Of a stretch of DNA of 64,000 nucleotides, positions 40,198-48,309 are shown piece after piece. Numbering within the stretch: the first letter of the stretch is position 1; every line of letters starts with the position of its first letter. The translations under genes were made by a program, and so were the position numbers. The notes beneath the pieces are model-generated. The model was given only the letters and a program-made list of their open reading frames with translations. It made no database searches and was not told where the DNA came from. Source of the DNA: JADJOM01 sp046327715 (GTDB lineage: Bacteria; Gemmatimonadota; Gemmatimonadetes; Gemmatimonadales; GWC2-71-9); the NCBI GenBank assembly GCA_046327715.1, contig JAXLXY010000008.1:124001-188000 (forward strand), in the 5' to 3' direction.

Positions 40198-41865
40198 ATG
40201 CCTGCTCTCCCGCCGCCTGCCGGCCCCGACGTCCGGACCGGTCGCGCTCCTTCCCGCTGGCCCCTGGCGCTGCTCACCGCCAGTCTTGGCCTGGTGATAC
40301 TGGCGACGGTGGTGGCGGGGCTCTCCACCCGGAAGCACGGCGCCACCACGGTCCAGCTGCTGCGCGACTACGCCGCCTTCGCCGCCTGGAGCTACAGCCA
40401 GCGGATCGCGGAGGATCTCGGCGAGGGGGCGTGGTTCACCCTCAATCCGATCCAGCACAGCGCACCCCACCGGCAGCGTGAGATGCCGGCCGCCAGCGAC
40501 CTGGTCGGCTATCGGGCTGGCAACCTGGACCGCTGCCGCTGCGATGGTGGAGTCACCCCGTCGAGTTACTTCCGCTTCCGGCTGGGGAGCGATACGGTGG
40601 AGACCGCCGGTGCGCCGCTGGCCGGGACGGACCACGCCGCCCTGCTGCGCGACCTCCCGGCAGTGCTGCGTCGGAAAGGGATCCGGGTCCCACCGACCGG
40701 CTTCGTGGCGCTGGCACCGGATGTGCTGGCCGCCTACGGCCTGATGCCCACCGAGTGGGGCGACACCATGGTCTATGGCTTCACGGTGGACCGCGCCGCG
40801 CTGTCGGCCACCTTCACCCGGGTGCTGCGCGAGAACTCGCTGCTGCCCGCCGCGGTGACCCGCGGCGCCCGCAACGAGGAGCTGTTGCTGCTCGAGGTGG
40901 CGGACACGGGGGGCCGGGTGCTCTATCGCGACGCCGACTGGCCGGCCGATCCGCGGGACTGGCCCTACGCCGCGGTGGAGTCGCTCCCCGCCTTTCGCGG
41001 CGGCCTGGTGGCCCGGCTGGCGGTGCGGCCGGCGGCCGCGGCAACCCATCTCGCCGGCGGCTTTCCCTGGAGCCCGGTCCCGCTGCTCATCCTGGTGGGG
41101 TTGCTCGGCATCGGGACGGCGGTGGTGGCGGTGGCCCAGCTCCGGCGCGAAGGCGAGCTGGCCCGGGTGCGCAGCGACTTCGTGGCGTCGGTCTCCCACG
41201 AGCTGCGCACCCCGCTCGCGCAGATCCGGCTATTCCTCGACACCCTCCGGCTCAAGCGCTACGACACGCCGGCCGAGGCGGAGTGGCTGGTGGGCCACCT
41301 GTCGCGGGAGACCACCCGGCTGGAGCACCTGGTGGAAAACGTGCTCAGCGTGACCCGGCTGGAGCGGGGACCAGGTGCAGAACTGCGCCAGGAGCGGCTG
41401 TCGCTCGATCGGGAGGTGGCTGAGTCACTGCTCGCCTTCCAGCCGCTGGCCGCGTCCCGGCACGTGACGCTCGCCGCCGACCTGGCGGATGACGTCGCGA
41501 TCGACGGCGACCGCGGCGCGGTGCGGCAGCTGCTGCTCAACCTGCTCGATAACGCGGTCAAGTTCGGGCCGCCTGGGCAGACCGTGCGGGTGTCACTGAC
41601 CCGCGGCCCCGCCGGGGCCCGCCTCAGCGTGCGCGATGCCGGGCCCGGCGTCCCTGATGCGGAGCGCCGTCGGATCTGGGAGCCCTACGTGCGGGGAGGT
41701 GGCGCCACCACCGCGGCGGTGGGTGGCAGCGGCATCGGTCTCGCCGTCGTGCAGGACCTCGCCAGGCGAATGGGGGGGGCGGTGGCAGTCGGTTCGGCCC
41801 CGGGCGGCGGGGCGGAGTTCTCGGTTACCCTGCCGCTCGCGGGCGGCAACGGAGGCAGCGGATGA
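40198..41865 (+). CDS. Sensor histidine kinase
   Basis: 555 aa. One helix at residues 21-42 and another at about 294-314 flank a periplasmic sensor of 250 residues with no recognised domain (it contains a CRCDGG stretch). HisKA: His334 in DFVASVSHELRTPLAQIRLF. HATPase: LLLNLLDNAVKFGP, VRDAGPGVP and GGSGIGLAVVQDLARRMGGAV. No HAMP linker was seen. It overlaps its response regulator by 4 bp. CACAG repeats in front of the gene suggest control by its own regulator. Signal unknown; the linked multi-rhodanese gene hints at sulfur or redox stress. Confidence 0.92.
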   Translation: MPALPPPAGPDVRTGRAPSRWPLALLTASLGLVILATVVAGLSTRKHGATTVQLLRDYAAFAAWSYSQRIAEDLGEGAWFTLNPIQHSAPHRQREMPAASDLVGYRAGNLDRCRCDGGVTPSSYFRFRLGSDTVETAGAPLAGTDHAALLRDLPAVLRRKGIRVPPTGFVALAPDVLAAYGLMPTEWGDTMVYGFTVDRAALSATFTRVLRENSLLPAAVTRGARNEELLLLEVADTGGRVLYRDADWPADPRDWPYAAVESLPAFRGGLVARLAVRPAAAATHLAGGFPWSPVPLLILVGLLGIGTAVVAVAQLRREGELARVRSDFVASVSHELRTPLAQIRLFLDTLRLKRYDTPAEAEWLVGHLSRETTRLEHLVENVLSVTRLERGPGAELRQERLSLDREVAESLLAFQPLAASRHVTLAADLADDVAIDGDRGAVRQLLLNLLDNAVKFGPPGQTVRVSLTRGPAGARLSVRDAGPGVPDAERRRIWEPYVRGGGATTAAVGGSGIGLAVVQDLARRMGGAVAVGSAPGGGAEFSVTLPLAGGNGGSG

Positions 41866-42554
41866 GCGGGGCGCGCATCCTCCTGGTGGAGGACAACGCC
41901 GACCTGGCCGAGGGGATGCGGTACAACCTGGCCCGGGAGGGGTACGCAGTGCGGGTGGCGTCGGACGGTCACGAAGGACTGGAGCTCGCCACCCGCTGGC
42001 CGCCTGACCTGGTGCTGCTGGACCTCATGCTGCCGGGCCGGACTGGCTTCGAGGTGCTGGAGGCGCTGCGCGCCGGTGGCAGTCAGGTGCCAGTGATCAT
42101 CGTGAGCGCGCGGGGCGAGGAGGGGGACAAGGTGCGTGGCTTCCGGCTCGACGCCGACCAGTACGTCACCAAGCCCGTGGGGCTGCTGGAACTGCTGGAG
42201 CGGGTGCGGGCCCTGCTGCGCCGCCGCGGCGGCAGCGCGGGGGACGTGTCGGTGGCGCCGATCCGGTTCGGCCGGGTGGTGGTGGACCCGGCCCGGCGCA
42301 CAGTGACGGTCGATGGCGAGCTGGCCGCACTCACCCCGAAGGCCTACGAACTGCTGCTCGCGCTGCTGCGGCGGGAGGGGGCGGTGGCCACCCGGGTGGC
42401 GCTCCTCAAGGAGGTGTGGGGCAGCGCGGGGGACGTGCAGACCCGGACGGTGGACTCCCACATGGCGGAGCTGCGCCGGAAGCTCGAGCGGGACCCGGCG
42501 ACCCCGGAGCACTTCCTCACGGTCTGGAAGGTGGGGTATCGGTTCCAGCCGTGA
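41862..42554 (+). CDS. OmpR/PhoB-family response regulator
   Basis: 230 aa. Receiver with Glu/Asp pair at VEDN, phospho-acceptor Asp54 in LVLLDLMLPGRTG, VIIVSARGEEGDK and Lys in YVTKPVG. Winged helix: LTPKAYELLLALLRREGAVATR, VDSHMAELRRKLERDP, FLTVWKVGYRF. Overlaps the kinase gene by 4 bp. Its likely sites are the 11-bp-phased CAC(A/C)(G/A) repeats before the kinase gene and before the multi-rhodanese gene 13 bp after this stop codon. Confidence 0.93.
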   Translation: MSGARILLVEDNADLAEGMRYNLAREGYAVRVASDGHEGLELATRWPPDLVLLDLMLPGRTGFEVLEALRAGGSQVPVIIVSARGEEGDKVRGFRLDADQYVTKPVGLLELLERVRALLRRRGGSAGDVSVAPIRFGRVVVDPARRTVTVDGELAALTPKAYELLLALLRREGAVATRVALLKEVWGSAGDVQTRTVDSHMAELRRKLERDPATPEHFLTVWKVGYRFQP

Positions 42555-42566
42555 GGCCAGGACCTG

Positions 42567-42593
42567 CACCGGGTTCTCACAGAACCATCACCA
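42567..42593 (+). promoter_or_regulatory. Triple CAC repeat upstream of the four-domain rhodanese gene
   Basis: CACCG, CACAG and CACCA at 42567, 42578 and 42589, exactly 11 bp apart, the same spacing as the box at 40130. Probable binding site of the adjacent response regulator; weaker match than the first. Confidence 0.45.
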
Positions 42594-42646
42594 CTTCGCC
42601 GCGCGACCACCGTAGCATGGGGCACCCCCTCCACCGGAGCACCGTC

Positions 42647-44389
42647 ATGCGCTCGCCCGGCCCCCTCGCCCTCGTGGCCCTCCTGCTCGCCGCCGCAGCA
42701 CCGGCCGCCGCCGCCGTCACCGGCCCGCGGGACCAGATGCTGGTCACTCCCGCCTGGCTCAAGGCCCATCTCGGGGATCCCAAGCTGGTGCTGTTCCACA
42801 TCGGGGACCGGGCCGGTTACGAGCAGGGCCACATCCCGGGGGCGCGGCACCTCGAGTCTCGCCGCTTCTCCTGGCGCAGCGGTGACAGCTTGTCCCTCGA
42901 ACTGCCGCCCTCCGCCTGGCTCGACTCCTCGCTGGCGACGCTCGGCGTGTCCAACGACAGCCGGGTGGTGCTCTACTACGGCAGCGACTGGGTGACTCCG
43001 ACCACCCGCGCCTGGTTCACCTTCGACTACCTCGGACTGGGGCCGCGGACCTCGATCCTCGACGGCGGGATGCCAGCGTGGACCGCTGCGGGCGGCGCCG
43101 TGACCGCCGACCTGCCCCCAGCCGCAGTGCCGGGACGGCTCCGGAGCACCCCGCACCCGGAGCGGGTGGCGAGCGCCGCCACCATCCAGGGGAGCCTCGG
43201 GCGCCCGGGGTTCCGGTTGGTCGATGCCCGCAACACCGAGTTCTTCCTGTGCTTCAATCCTGGCGCGGGCAGCCGCCCCGGCCACCTGCCCGGCGCCATC
43301 AGCCTGGTGTACGAGTCGGTGGTCGACAGTGCCAACCGGTTCCTGCCAGACACGGCGCTGGCGCGGCTCTTCCGCTCCGCGGGGGTGGCCCCAGGAGACC
43401 AGCTGGTGGCGTACTGCCACATCGGGCAGCAGGCAACGGCCGTGGTCTTCGCCGCCCGGCTGCTGGGCTACGACGTGCGGCTGTATGATGGCTCCTTCCA
43501 GGACTGGAGCCGGCGGAGCGCGCTGCCGCTCGAGGTGGCACTGGCGCCCACGACTGGCGGGCTCATGTCCACCGCCGACCTCGCCGCCCGGCTGCGGACC
43601 GGCCGGGTGACGGTGATCGACGCCCGGAGCGACCTCAACGCCTACCTCGCCGATCACCTCCCCGGCGCGAGCTACCTGCACTTCGAGAGCCTCCGGGCCG
43701 TGCGCCACGGCGTCCCCGGCGACCTGCTCACGCTGGAGGGCTATGCCGCGCTCTGGGCCCGGCTCGGCGTGCGGCGTGACCAGCCGGTGGTGATCTACGG
43801 CAGCGGGGAGGCGGGGAACTTCAACGCCACCTTCGTGGCGTGGCTGCTCACCGGGTTCCGCCAGCCCGAGGTCTACGTGCTCGACGGGGGCTACGCCCGG
43901 TGGACCGCCGAGGCCCGGGAGCGCACCCGGCGGTATCCGGAGATCGCCGCGGTGGACTACCGGGCGCCAGCCTTCTTTCCCGAGGTGCTCACCACCGAGC
44001 ACATGACCCATGTGCTGGGCGATCCCGGGACCGTCATCGTGGACGTGCGGCCGGCCGACCAGTACGCCGGGGTGGCGGGCGCCCAACTTCGCCGGGGCCA
44101 CATTCCCGGCGCGGTGCATCACTTCTGGCGCGACGACCTCACCGCCGGCGCCGAGGCGCCCACCTGGAAGCCGGTCGAGGAGCTGCGGCAGGCCTACCTC
44201 GCGCAGGGCATCACGCCGGACAAGCAGGTGGTGGTCTACTGCAATACCGGAACGGAGGCGAGCCACGCCTGGTTCACCCTGCACTTCCTGCTGGGCTACC
44301 CTGCGGTGCGGGTGTACGTGCCGTCGTGGACCGAGTGGGCGGCGCGGGAGGAGCTGCCCATCGAGACCGGGGTGGGGGCGAGTCGATAG
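42647..44389 (+). CDS. Exported four-domain rhodanese (sulfurtransferase)
   Basis: 580 aa. Signal peptide (MRSPGPLALVALLLAAAAPAAA). Four rhodanese modules follow, at about residues 31-150, 175-295, 305-425 and 445-570. Each has its own DxR- or GHIPGA-type landmarks (GYEQGHIPGARHLESR, GHLPGAISL, ADHLPGASY and the segment GHIPGAVHHF). Only modules 2 and 4 have the catalytic Cys (Cys257 in AYCHIGQQA, Cys532 in VVYCNTGTEASH). The equivalent places in modules 1 and 3 are Tyr111 and Gly385. Two tandem TST pairs are thus fused in one periplasmic protein. ATG 42647 has GGAG 9 bases upstream; ATG 42617 is in frame but less suitable. Role: transfer of sulfane sulfur, acceptor unknown. Confidence 0.88.
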   Translation: MRSPGPLALVALLLAAAAPAAAAVTGPRDQMLVTPAWLKAHLGDPKLVLFHIGDRAGYEQGHIPGARHLESRRFSWRSGDSLSLELPPSAWLDSSLATLGVSNDSRVVLYYGSDWVTPTTRAWFTFDYLGLGPRTSILDGGMPAWTAAGGAVTADLPPAAVPGRLRSTPHPERVASAATIQGSLGRPGFRLVDARNTEFFLCFNPGAGSRPGHLPGAISLVYESVVDSANRFLPDTALARLFRSAGVAPGDQLVAYCHIGQQATAVVFAARLLGYDVRLYDGSFQDWSRRSALPLEVALAPTTGGLMSTADLAARLRTGRVTVIDARSDLNAYLADHLPGASYLHFESLRAVRHGVPGDLLTLEGYAALWARLGVRRDQPVVIYGSGEAGNFNATFVAWLLTGFRQPEVYVLDGGYARWTAEARERTRRYPEIAAVDYRAPAFFPEVLTTEHMTHVLGDPGTVIVDVRPADQYAGVAGAQLRRGHIPGAVHHFWRDDLTAGAEAPTWKPVEELRQAYLAQGITPDKQVVVYCNTGTEASHAWFTLHFLLGYPAVRVYVPSWTEWAAREELPIETGVGASR

Positions 44390-44394
44390 ACTGC

Positions 44395-44419
44395 GGGGAA
44401 GCGGGAAACGGGAAGCGGG
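44395..44419. repeat. G-rich heptamer repeat after the rhodanese gene (G-quadruplex motif)
   Basis: GGGGAAGC GGGAAAC GGGAAGC GGG: four G-runs spaced four bases apart, starting 6 bp after the stop codon. An imperfect C-rich inverse copy lies at about 44456-44497 (CTTCCCGCTTCCCC). The two can form a long hairpin between this gene and the convergent globin gene. Confidence 0.6.
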
Positions 44420-44518
44420 AAGCGGCGGCCCCATTGCAGCGCGCCGGGCCCCTCCCCGCCTTCCCGCTTCCCCTTTCACTCGTCCCTTCCCGCCTGTCTC
44501 ACCGGCGGGTTCCCGGCG

Positions 44519-44977
44519 TCAGCGGGTGACGATCTCCGGCTTCATCGGCCCGAGGGCGCCGAGCAGCTGTTCCTGCTCGTGGTGCCCCACCTTGAACTTC
44601 TCGAGGGCCCCGACCATGTCCTCGACCAGCGCGTTGAAGTGCTCGCCGGTGATCCCCATGCCCGCATGCGCGGTCTTCATGTCCTTGCCGGTGTAGGTGC
44701 AGGGACCGCCCGCGGCGGCGCAGATCTGGTCCACCAGCTTCCCCTTGAAGGCCGCGAGGCGGGCCGGATCGGCCGCGGCGGCCGCGAAGAAGCCGTTGAT
44801 CCGCTTGTCGGCCGCGACCCGGGCCACGAACTCGTCCACCACCGCGGTGATCGCCGGCTTGCCGCCCAGCCGGTCGTACAGCGACTTCTCCTGCATCGTG
44901 TTCTGGGCCGTGAGGTGCCCGGGGAGCGCCGCCACCAGCGCGAGCGCCAACGTCCCTGCCGAGATGAGCTTCCGCAT
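44519..44977 (-). CDS. Exported group I truncated hemoglobin
   Basis: 152 aa. Signal peptide MRKLISAGTLALALVAALPGHLTAQ. Globin core: SLYDRLGGKPAITAVVDEFVARV (helix B start), FFAAAAADPARLAAFKGKLVDQIC and the proximal His104 in MKTAHAGMGIT. Group I features are clear. It should bind heme and small ligands such as O2 or NO in the periplasm. Truncated globins are normally cytoplasmic, so the leader is unusual. Cys86 and Cys93 could form a disulfide. It is convergent with the rhodanese gene, with a repeat structure in between. Single gene. Confidence 0.88.
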   Translation of the reverse strand: MRKLISAGTLALALVAALPGHLTAQNTMQEKSLYDRLGGKPAITAVVDEFVARVAADKRINGFFAAAAADPARLAAFKGKLVDQICAAAGGPCTYTGKDMKTAHAGMGITGEHFNALVEDMVGALEKFKVGHHEQEQLLGALGPMKPEIVTR

Positions 44978-45104
44978 GCCTGCCTCCGGATGATCGTTGG
45001 TGTGGTCCAGCCGGCAGGTCTACGCCGCGCCCCCGCGATCGGATTGGTGGAGGGACGACCGGGGTGCCCGGGTACTCGGTGCGACCCTCGGCAGAGTCCA
45101 CTCT

Positions 45105-45130
45105 TCCCGCTTCCCCCTTCCCCCTTTCCC
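45105..45130. repeat. C-rich heptamer-like tract upstream of the aldehyde dehydrogenase
   Basis: TTCCCGCTTCCCCCTTCC and further CTTTCCC runs, roughly 7-bp periodic. The minus strand could form a G-quadruplex. It lies about 50 bp before the ATG. Confidence 0.4.
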
Positions 45131-45177
45131 GATCTCCCCTGCCCGATATCTTCTCCCGCTCACCCACCGGACCCCCC

Positions 45178-46665
45178 ATGAGCTCCCCCGCACCGATCCT
45201 CGTCGATGGTCAGTGGTTCACCCCGCGCTCGAAGGTGCTGCGCCCGATCCTCAACCCCGCCACCCTGGAACAGGTCGGCCTGACGGTGGACTGCACCGCC
45301 GACGACATCGCGCTGGCGGTGGAGGCGGCGGCGCGCGCGCAGCCGGCCTGGTGGCGGATCCCTGGGGTGGAGAAGGCGCAGCTGCTGCGGGAGGCGGCGG
45401 GGGTGATCCGGTCGAAGGAGCGGGAGCTCGCCACCCTGATGTGCCGGGAGACGGGCAAGCCGCTCATCGAGGCGATCGACGAGATCGACTGGGTGGCCGC
45501 GGCCTTCGAGTACTACGCGGAGGTGGGGCGCCGGAGCTTCGGGAACTCGATCCCGCCGGTGGCGCCGCACCAGGTGAACTTCACCATCAAGGAACCATTC
45601 GGGGTGGTGGCGGCGATCGTGCCGTTCAACTTCCCGCTCCTGCTGCTGGCGTGGAAGCTGGCGCCGGCCCTGGCCGCGGGGAATACCGTCGTCTGCAAGC
45701 CGCCGCACCAGAACCCGCTCTCCACCCTCCTGCTGGCGCGCTGCCTGGAGGGCCTGCCGCCGGGGGTGGTGAACATGATCACCGGCGGCCCCATGACCGG
45801 CGAGGCGCTGGTGCGGCACCCCCGGGTGGACCTCGTGGCCTTCACCGGCTCGGTGGCGGCGGGGCGGTCGATCGCGAGCCTGTGCGGCCAGGAGCTCAAG
45901 AAGGTGAACCTGGAGCTGGGCAGCGTGGACCCGTTCATCGTCTTCGCCGACGCCGACCTCGACGTGGCGGTGCCCGGGGTGGCCTGGGCCCGGCTGCTCA
46001 ACGCCGGCCAGGTCTGCACCTCGGCCAAGCGGGTGTACCTGCTGGCCCCCATCGCGGAGGAATTCACCCGGCGGCTGCACGCCTACCTCGACACTGTCCG
46101 CCTGGGCGACCCGATGGACCCCGCGACCGACGTGGGCCCGCTCATCTCGGAAGAGGCGCTGGCCACGGTCGAGCGGCAGATCGCGGCGGCCGTGGCGGAG
46201 GGAGCCACCCTGGCGCGCGGCGGCAAGCGGGTGGCGCCCGGCGGGCTCCGCGGACACTTCCTGGAGCCCACCGTCCTCACCAACGTGCCGCACGGGAGCC
46301 TCCCCACCCGGGAGGAGATCTTCGGGCCCGTGCTGTCCCTGACGGTGGCGGCCACGCCCGACGAGGCGATCGCCATGGCCAACGACTCGCGCTACGGCCT
46401 GGGCGCCAACATCTACACCAACGACCTGCAGCTGGCCATGCGCGCGATGCACGAGATCAAGGCAGGGACCTTCTGGATCAACGACCCGCTCACCGACAAC
46501 GACGCGGGCCCCTTCGGCGGGATGCGGTGGAGCGGCATCGGCCGGGAGCTCGGCGAGGAGGGACTCGACGCCTTCCGCGAGCCGAAGCACGTGCACCTGG
46601 ACTACGTGATGGAGCGGAAGGGGTACTGGTTTCCCTACAAGGAGAGGCCGGTGCCGGGGCACTAG
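45178..46665 (+). CDS. Aldehyde dehydrogenase, probable aminobutyraldehyde/succinate-semialdehyde type
   Basis: 495 aa. Catalytic Cys280 in NAGQVCTSAKR and general base Glu246 in VNLELGSVDP. NADP/NAD-binding stretch VPFNFPLLLLAWKLAPALAAGNTVVCKPP and C-terminal GPFGGMRWSGIGRELGEEG are standard. It is convergent with a class III aminotransferase and next to PotABCD-type transporter genes, so oxidation of the aldehyde made from imported putrescine (gamma-aminobutyraldehyde or succinate semialdehyde) is a good guess. ATG 45178 chosen as it begins the usual N-terminal segment; the longer open frame upstream enters the C-rich tract. Confidence 0.9.
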   Translation: MSSPAPILVDGQWFTPRSKVLRPILNPATLEQVGLTVDCTADDIALAVEAAARAQPAWWRIPGVEKAQLLREAAGVIRSKERELATLMCRETGKPLIEAIDEIDWVAAAFEYYAEVGRRSFGNSIPPVAPHQVNFTIKEPFGVVAAIVPFNFPLLLLAWKLAPALAAGNTVVCKPPHQNPLSTLLLARCLEGLPPGVVNMITGGPMTGEALVRHPRVDLVAFTGSVAAGRSIASLCGQELKKVNLELGSVDPFIVFADADLDVAVPGVAWARLLNAGQVCTSAKRVYLLAPIAEEFTRRLHAYLDTVRLGDPMDPATDVGPLISEEALATVERQIAAAVAEGATLARGGKRVAPGGLRGHFLEPTVLTNVPHGSLPTREEIFGPVLSLTVAATPDEAIAMANDSRYGLGANIYTNDLQLAMRAMHEIKAGTFWINDPLTDNDAGPFGGMRWSGIGRELGEEGLDAFREPKHVHLDYVMERKGYWFPYKERPVPGH

Positions 46666-46666
46666 G

Positions 46667-46733
46667 CGGTTGGGCGGTTGGGCGATGAGGCGGTTGTCCC
46701 AACCGCCGTACCGCCAAACCGCCCAATCGCCCC
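46667..46733. repeat. Octamer tandem repeat with inverted copy between convergent genes
   Basis: GCGGTTGG repeated with variation (GCGGTTGG GCGGTTGG GCGATGAG GCGGTTG), then inverse copies CAACCGCC, ACCGCC, AACCGCCC and AATCGCC. The array can fold into a long hairpin and fills the whole 68-bp gap directly after the dehydrogenase stop codon. Confidence 0.75.
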
Positions 46734-48122
46734 CTACTTCCGCAACTCGGCGCAGAACGCGCTGAAGACCTCGACATACCGGTCCACGTCGGCCTCGGTG
46801 TGCTGCACCGACAGGGTCCACTGCTCCTCGTCGCCGGGGGTCATGAAGATCCCGCGGTTGAGCAGCCACGGGTACGAGGCGGCGAACAGCTCTGGCCGCG
46901 TCTCGAGGAAGTCGCGGTAGGAGCGCATCGGGGTGGGGCGATAGGAGACGCACCCCTTGGCGCCGAGGTCCACGGTGTGGCCGGGGATCTCGTACCTCCG
47001 GATGGCCGCGTCGCAGCCGGCGGTGAGGCGGGCGCCCAGCCGGGCGAAGTGCTGGTACGCGGCCGGGGTGAGCACCTCGCGCAGGGTAACGAGGCCCACG
47101 TGGGAGACCAGGGGGTTGCCGTTGTAGGTCCCCATCTGGGAGACCCCCTGCTCGATCAGCCGCATCAGGTCGGCCCGGCCGCCGAAGGCCGCGGCGGGGA
47201 GGCCGCCGGAGATGGCCTTGGCCAGGCAGACCAGGTCCGGCTGCACCCCGAAGCGCTCGGTGGCGCCGCCGGCGGCGATGGTGAAGCCGGTCTTGATCTC
47301 GTCGAAAATGAAGATCACGCCGTACCTGGTGCACAGCTCCCGTACCCGCTGCAGGTAGCCGGGCTGGGGCACCACGATGCCGATGTTCATCATGGCCGGT
47401 TCCATGATGAGGCAGGCGATCTCCCCGGCCTTCTCCGCGAACAGCCGCTCCAGGTGGTCGGCGTCATTGAAGGGGACCACCTCGACGTAGCGGTGGGCAT
47501 CCTTGACCAGGCCGCGGGAGACCGGCGCCTTGGCCGGCCGCTCCCGCCCGCCCATGACGTCGGCGTTGGGCACGATCGAGAACATCACGGCGTCGTGGTG
47601 GCCGTGGTAGGAGCCCTCGATCTTGCAGACCGAGTCGCGCCCCGTCGCCGCGCGCGCCACCCGGATCGCATCCATGGTGGCCTCGGTGCCCGAGTTGGCG
47701 AACCGGAGCATCTCGAGGTGGAAGCGGCGGCAGATCTCCTCGCCGAAGGCCACGCCCTCCTCGGTGGTCACGGCGAAGTGGGTGCCGCGGCTGGCGGCCT
47801 CGTGGATGGCCTCGACGATCCGGGGGTGGGCATGGCCCGCCACCATGGCGCCAAATCCGCCATGGAAGTCGAGGTACTCGGTGCCGTCCTGGTCCCAGAT
47901 GTGGCTGCCCTTCCCCCGGGTGACGTAGACGGGGTAGGGAAAGCCCTTCTGGAACGAGCTCACGACCCCGAACGGCAGGGTCCGGTAGGCTCGCTGGTAC
48001 AGCGCGGCGGAGGCGGGGGTCCGCTCGAGCAGGCGACGGGTCTCTTCCTCGGTGATCTGCTGCGCTCGGGCGAGCAGACGGTCGAGGCCCGCCTGCCCGG
48101 TGGACGGAACAGTCGCGGTCAT
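46734..48122 (-). CDS. Class III aminotransferase (glutamate-1-semialdehyde aminomutase-like)
   Basis: 462 aa PLP enzyme. Schiff-base Lys302 in CLAKAISGGLPAAAFGG. Cofactor residues in NSGTEATMDAIRVARAATGR, GSYHGHHDA and the Asp of IFDEIKTGF. The fold is that of HemL-like aminotransferases, but the adjacent genes are not tetrapyrrole genes. With the aldehyde dehydrogenase and PotABCD it may convert a diamine or beta-amino acid to an aldehyde. GSA aminomutase activity is unlikely from context. ATG 48122 chosen because the longer frame overlaps the divergent PotA promoter region. Confidence 0.85.
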   Translation of the reverse strand: MTATVPSTGQAGLDRLLARAQQITEEETRRLLERTPASAALYQRAYRTLPFGVVSSFQKGFPYPVYVTRGKGSHIWDQDGTEYLDFHGGFGAMVAGHAHPRIVEAIHEAASRGTHFAVTTEEGVAFGEEICRRFHLEMLRFANSGTEATMDAIRVARAATGRDSVCKIEGSYHGHHDAVMFSIVPNADVMGGRERPAKAPVSRGLVKDAHRYVEVVPFNDADHLERLFAEKAGEIACLIMEPAMMNIGIVVPQPGYLQRVRELCTRYGVIFIFDEIKTGFTIAAGGATERFGVQPDLVCLAKAISGGLPAAAFGGRADLMRLIEQGVSQMGTYNGNPLVSHVGLVTLREVLTPAAYQHFARLGARLTAGCDAAIRRYEIPGHTVDLGAKGCVSYRPTPMRSYRDFLETRPELFAASYPWLLNRGIFMTPGDEEQWTLSVQHTEADVDRYVEVFSAFCAELRK

Positions 48123-48228
48123 GGCACACCTGCAATTGTGTGTTGGGGGTGGCTGGGTGCTATCGCCTGCTGCGGGGGTACGAAGGCGGTTGCCGAGGCC
48201 TGCCCCAAGGTGAGGTCCGGCACACGGG

Positions 48229-48257
48229 TTGTCAACTCCCCGTTTGGAGCGCAGATT
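48229..48257 (+). promoter_or_regulatory. Probable promoter of potABCD-type genes
   Basis: TTGTCA at 48229-48234, 17 bp, CAGATT at 48252-48257, followed by a leader of about 45 bases to the ATG at 48310. Moderate match. Confidence 0.5.
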
Positions 48258-48309
48258 GGGCCCTTCCAACCGTTTGGCTCCCGGTCAGCACCCCCTGAGG
48301 TCCGGCCGC

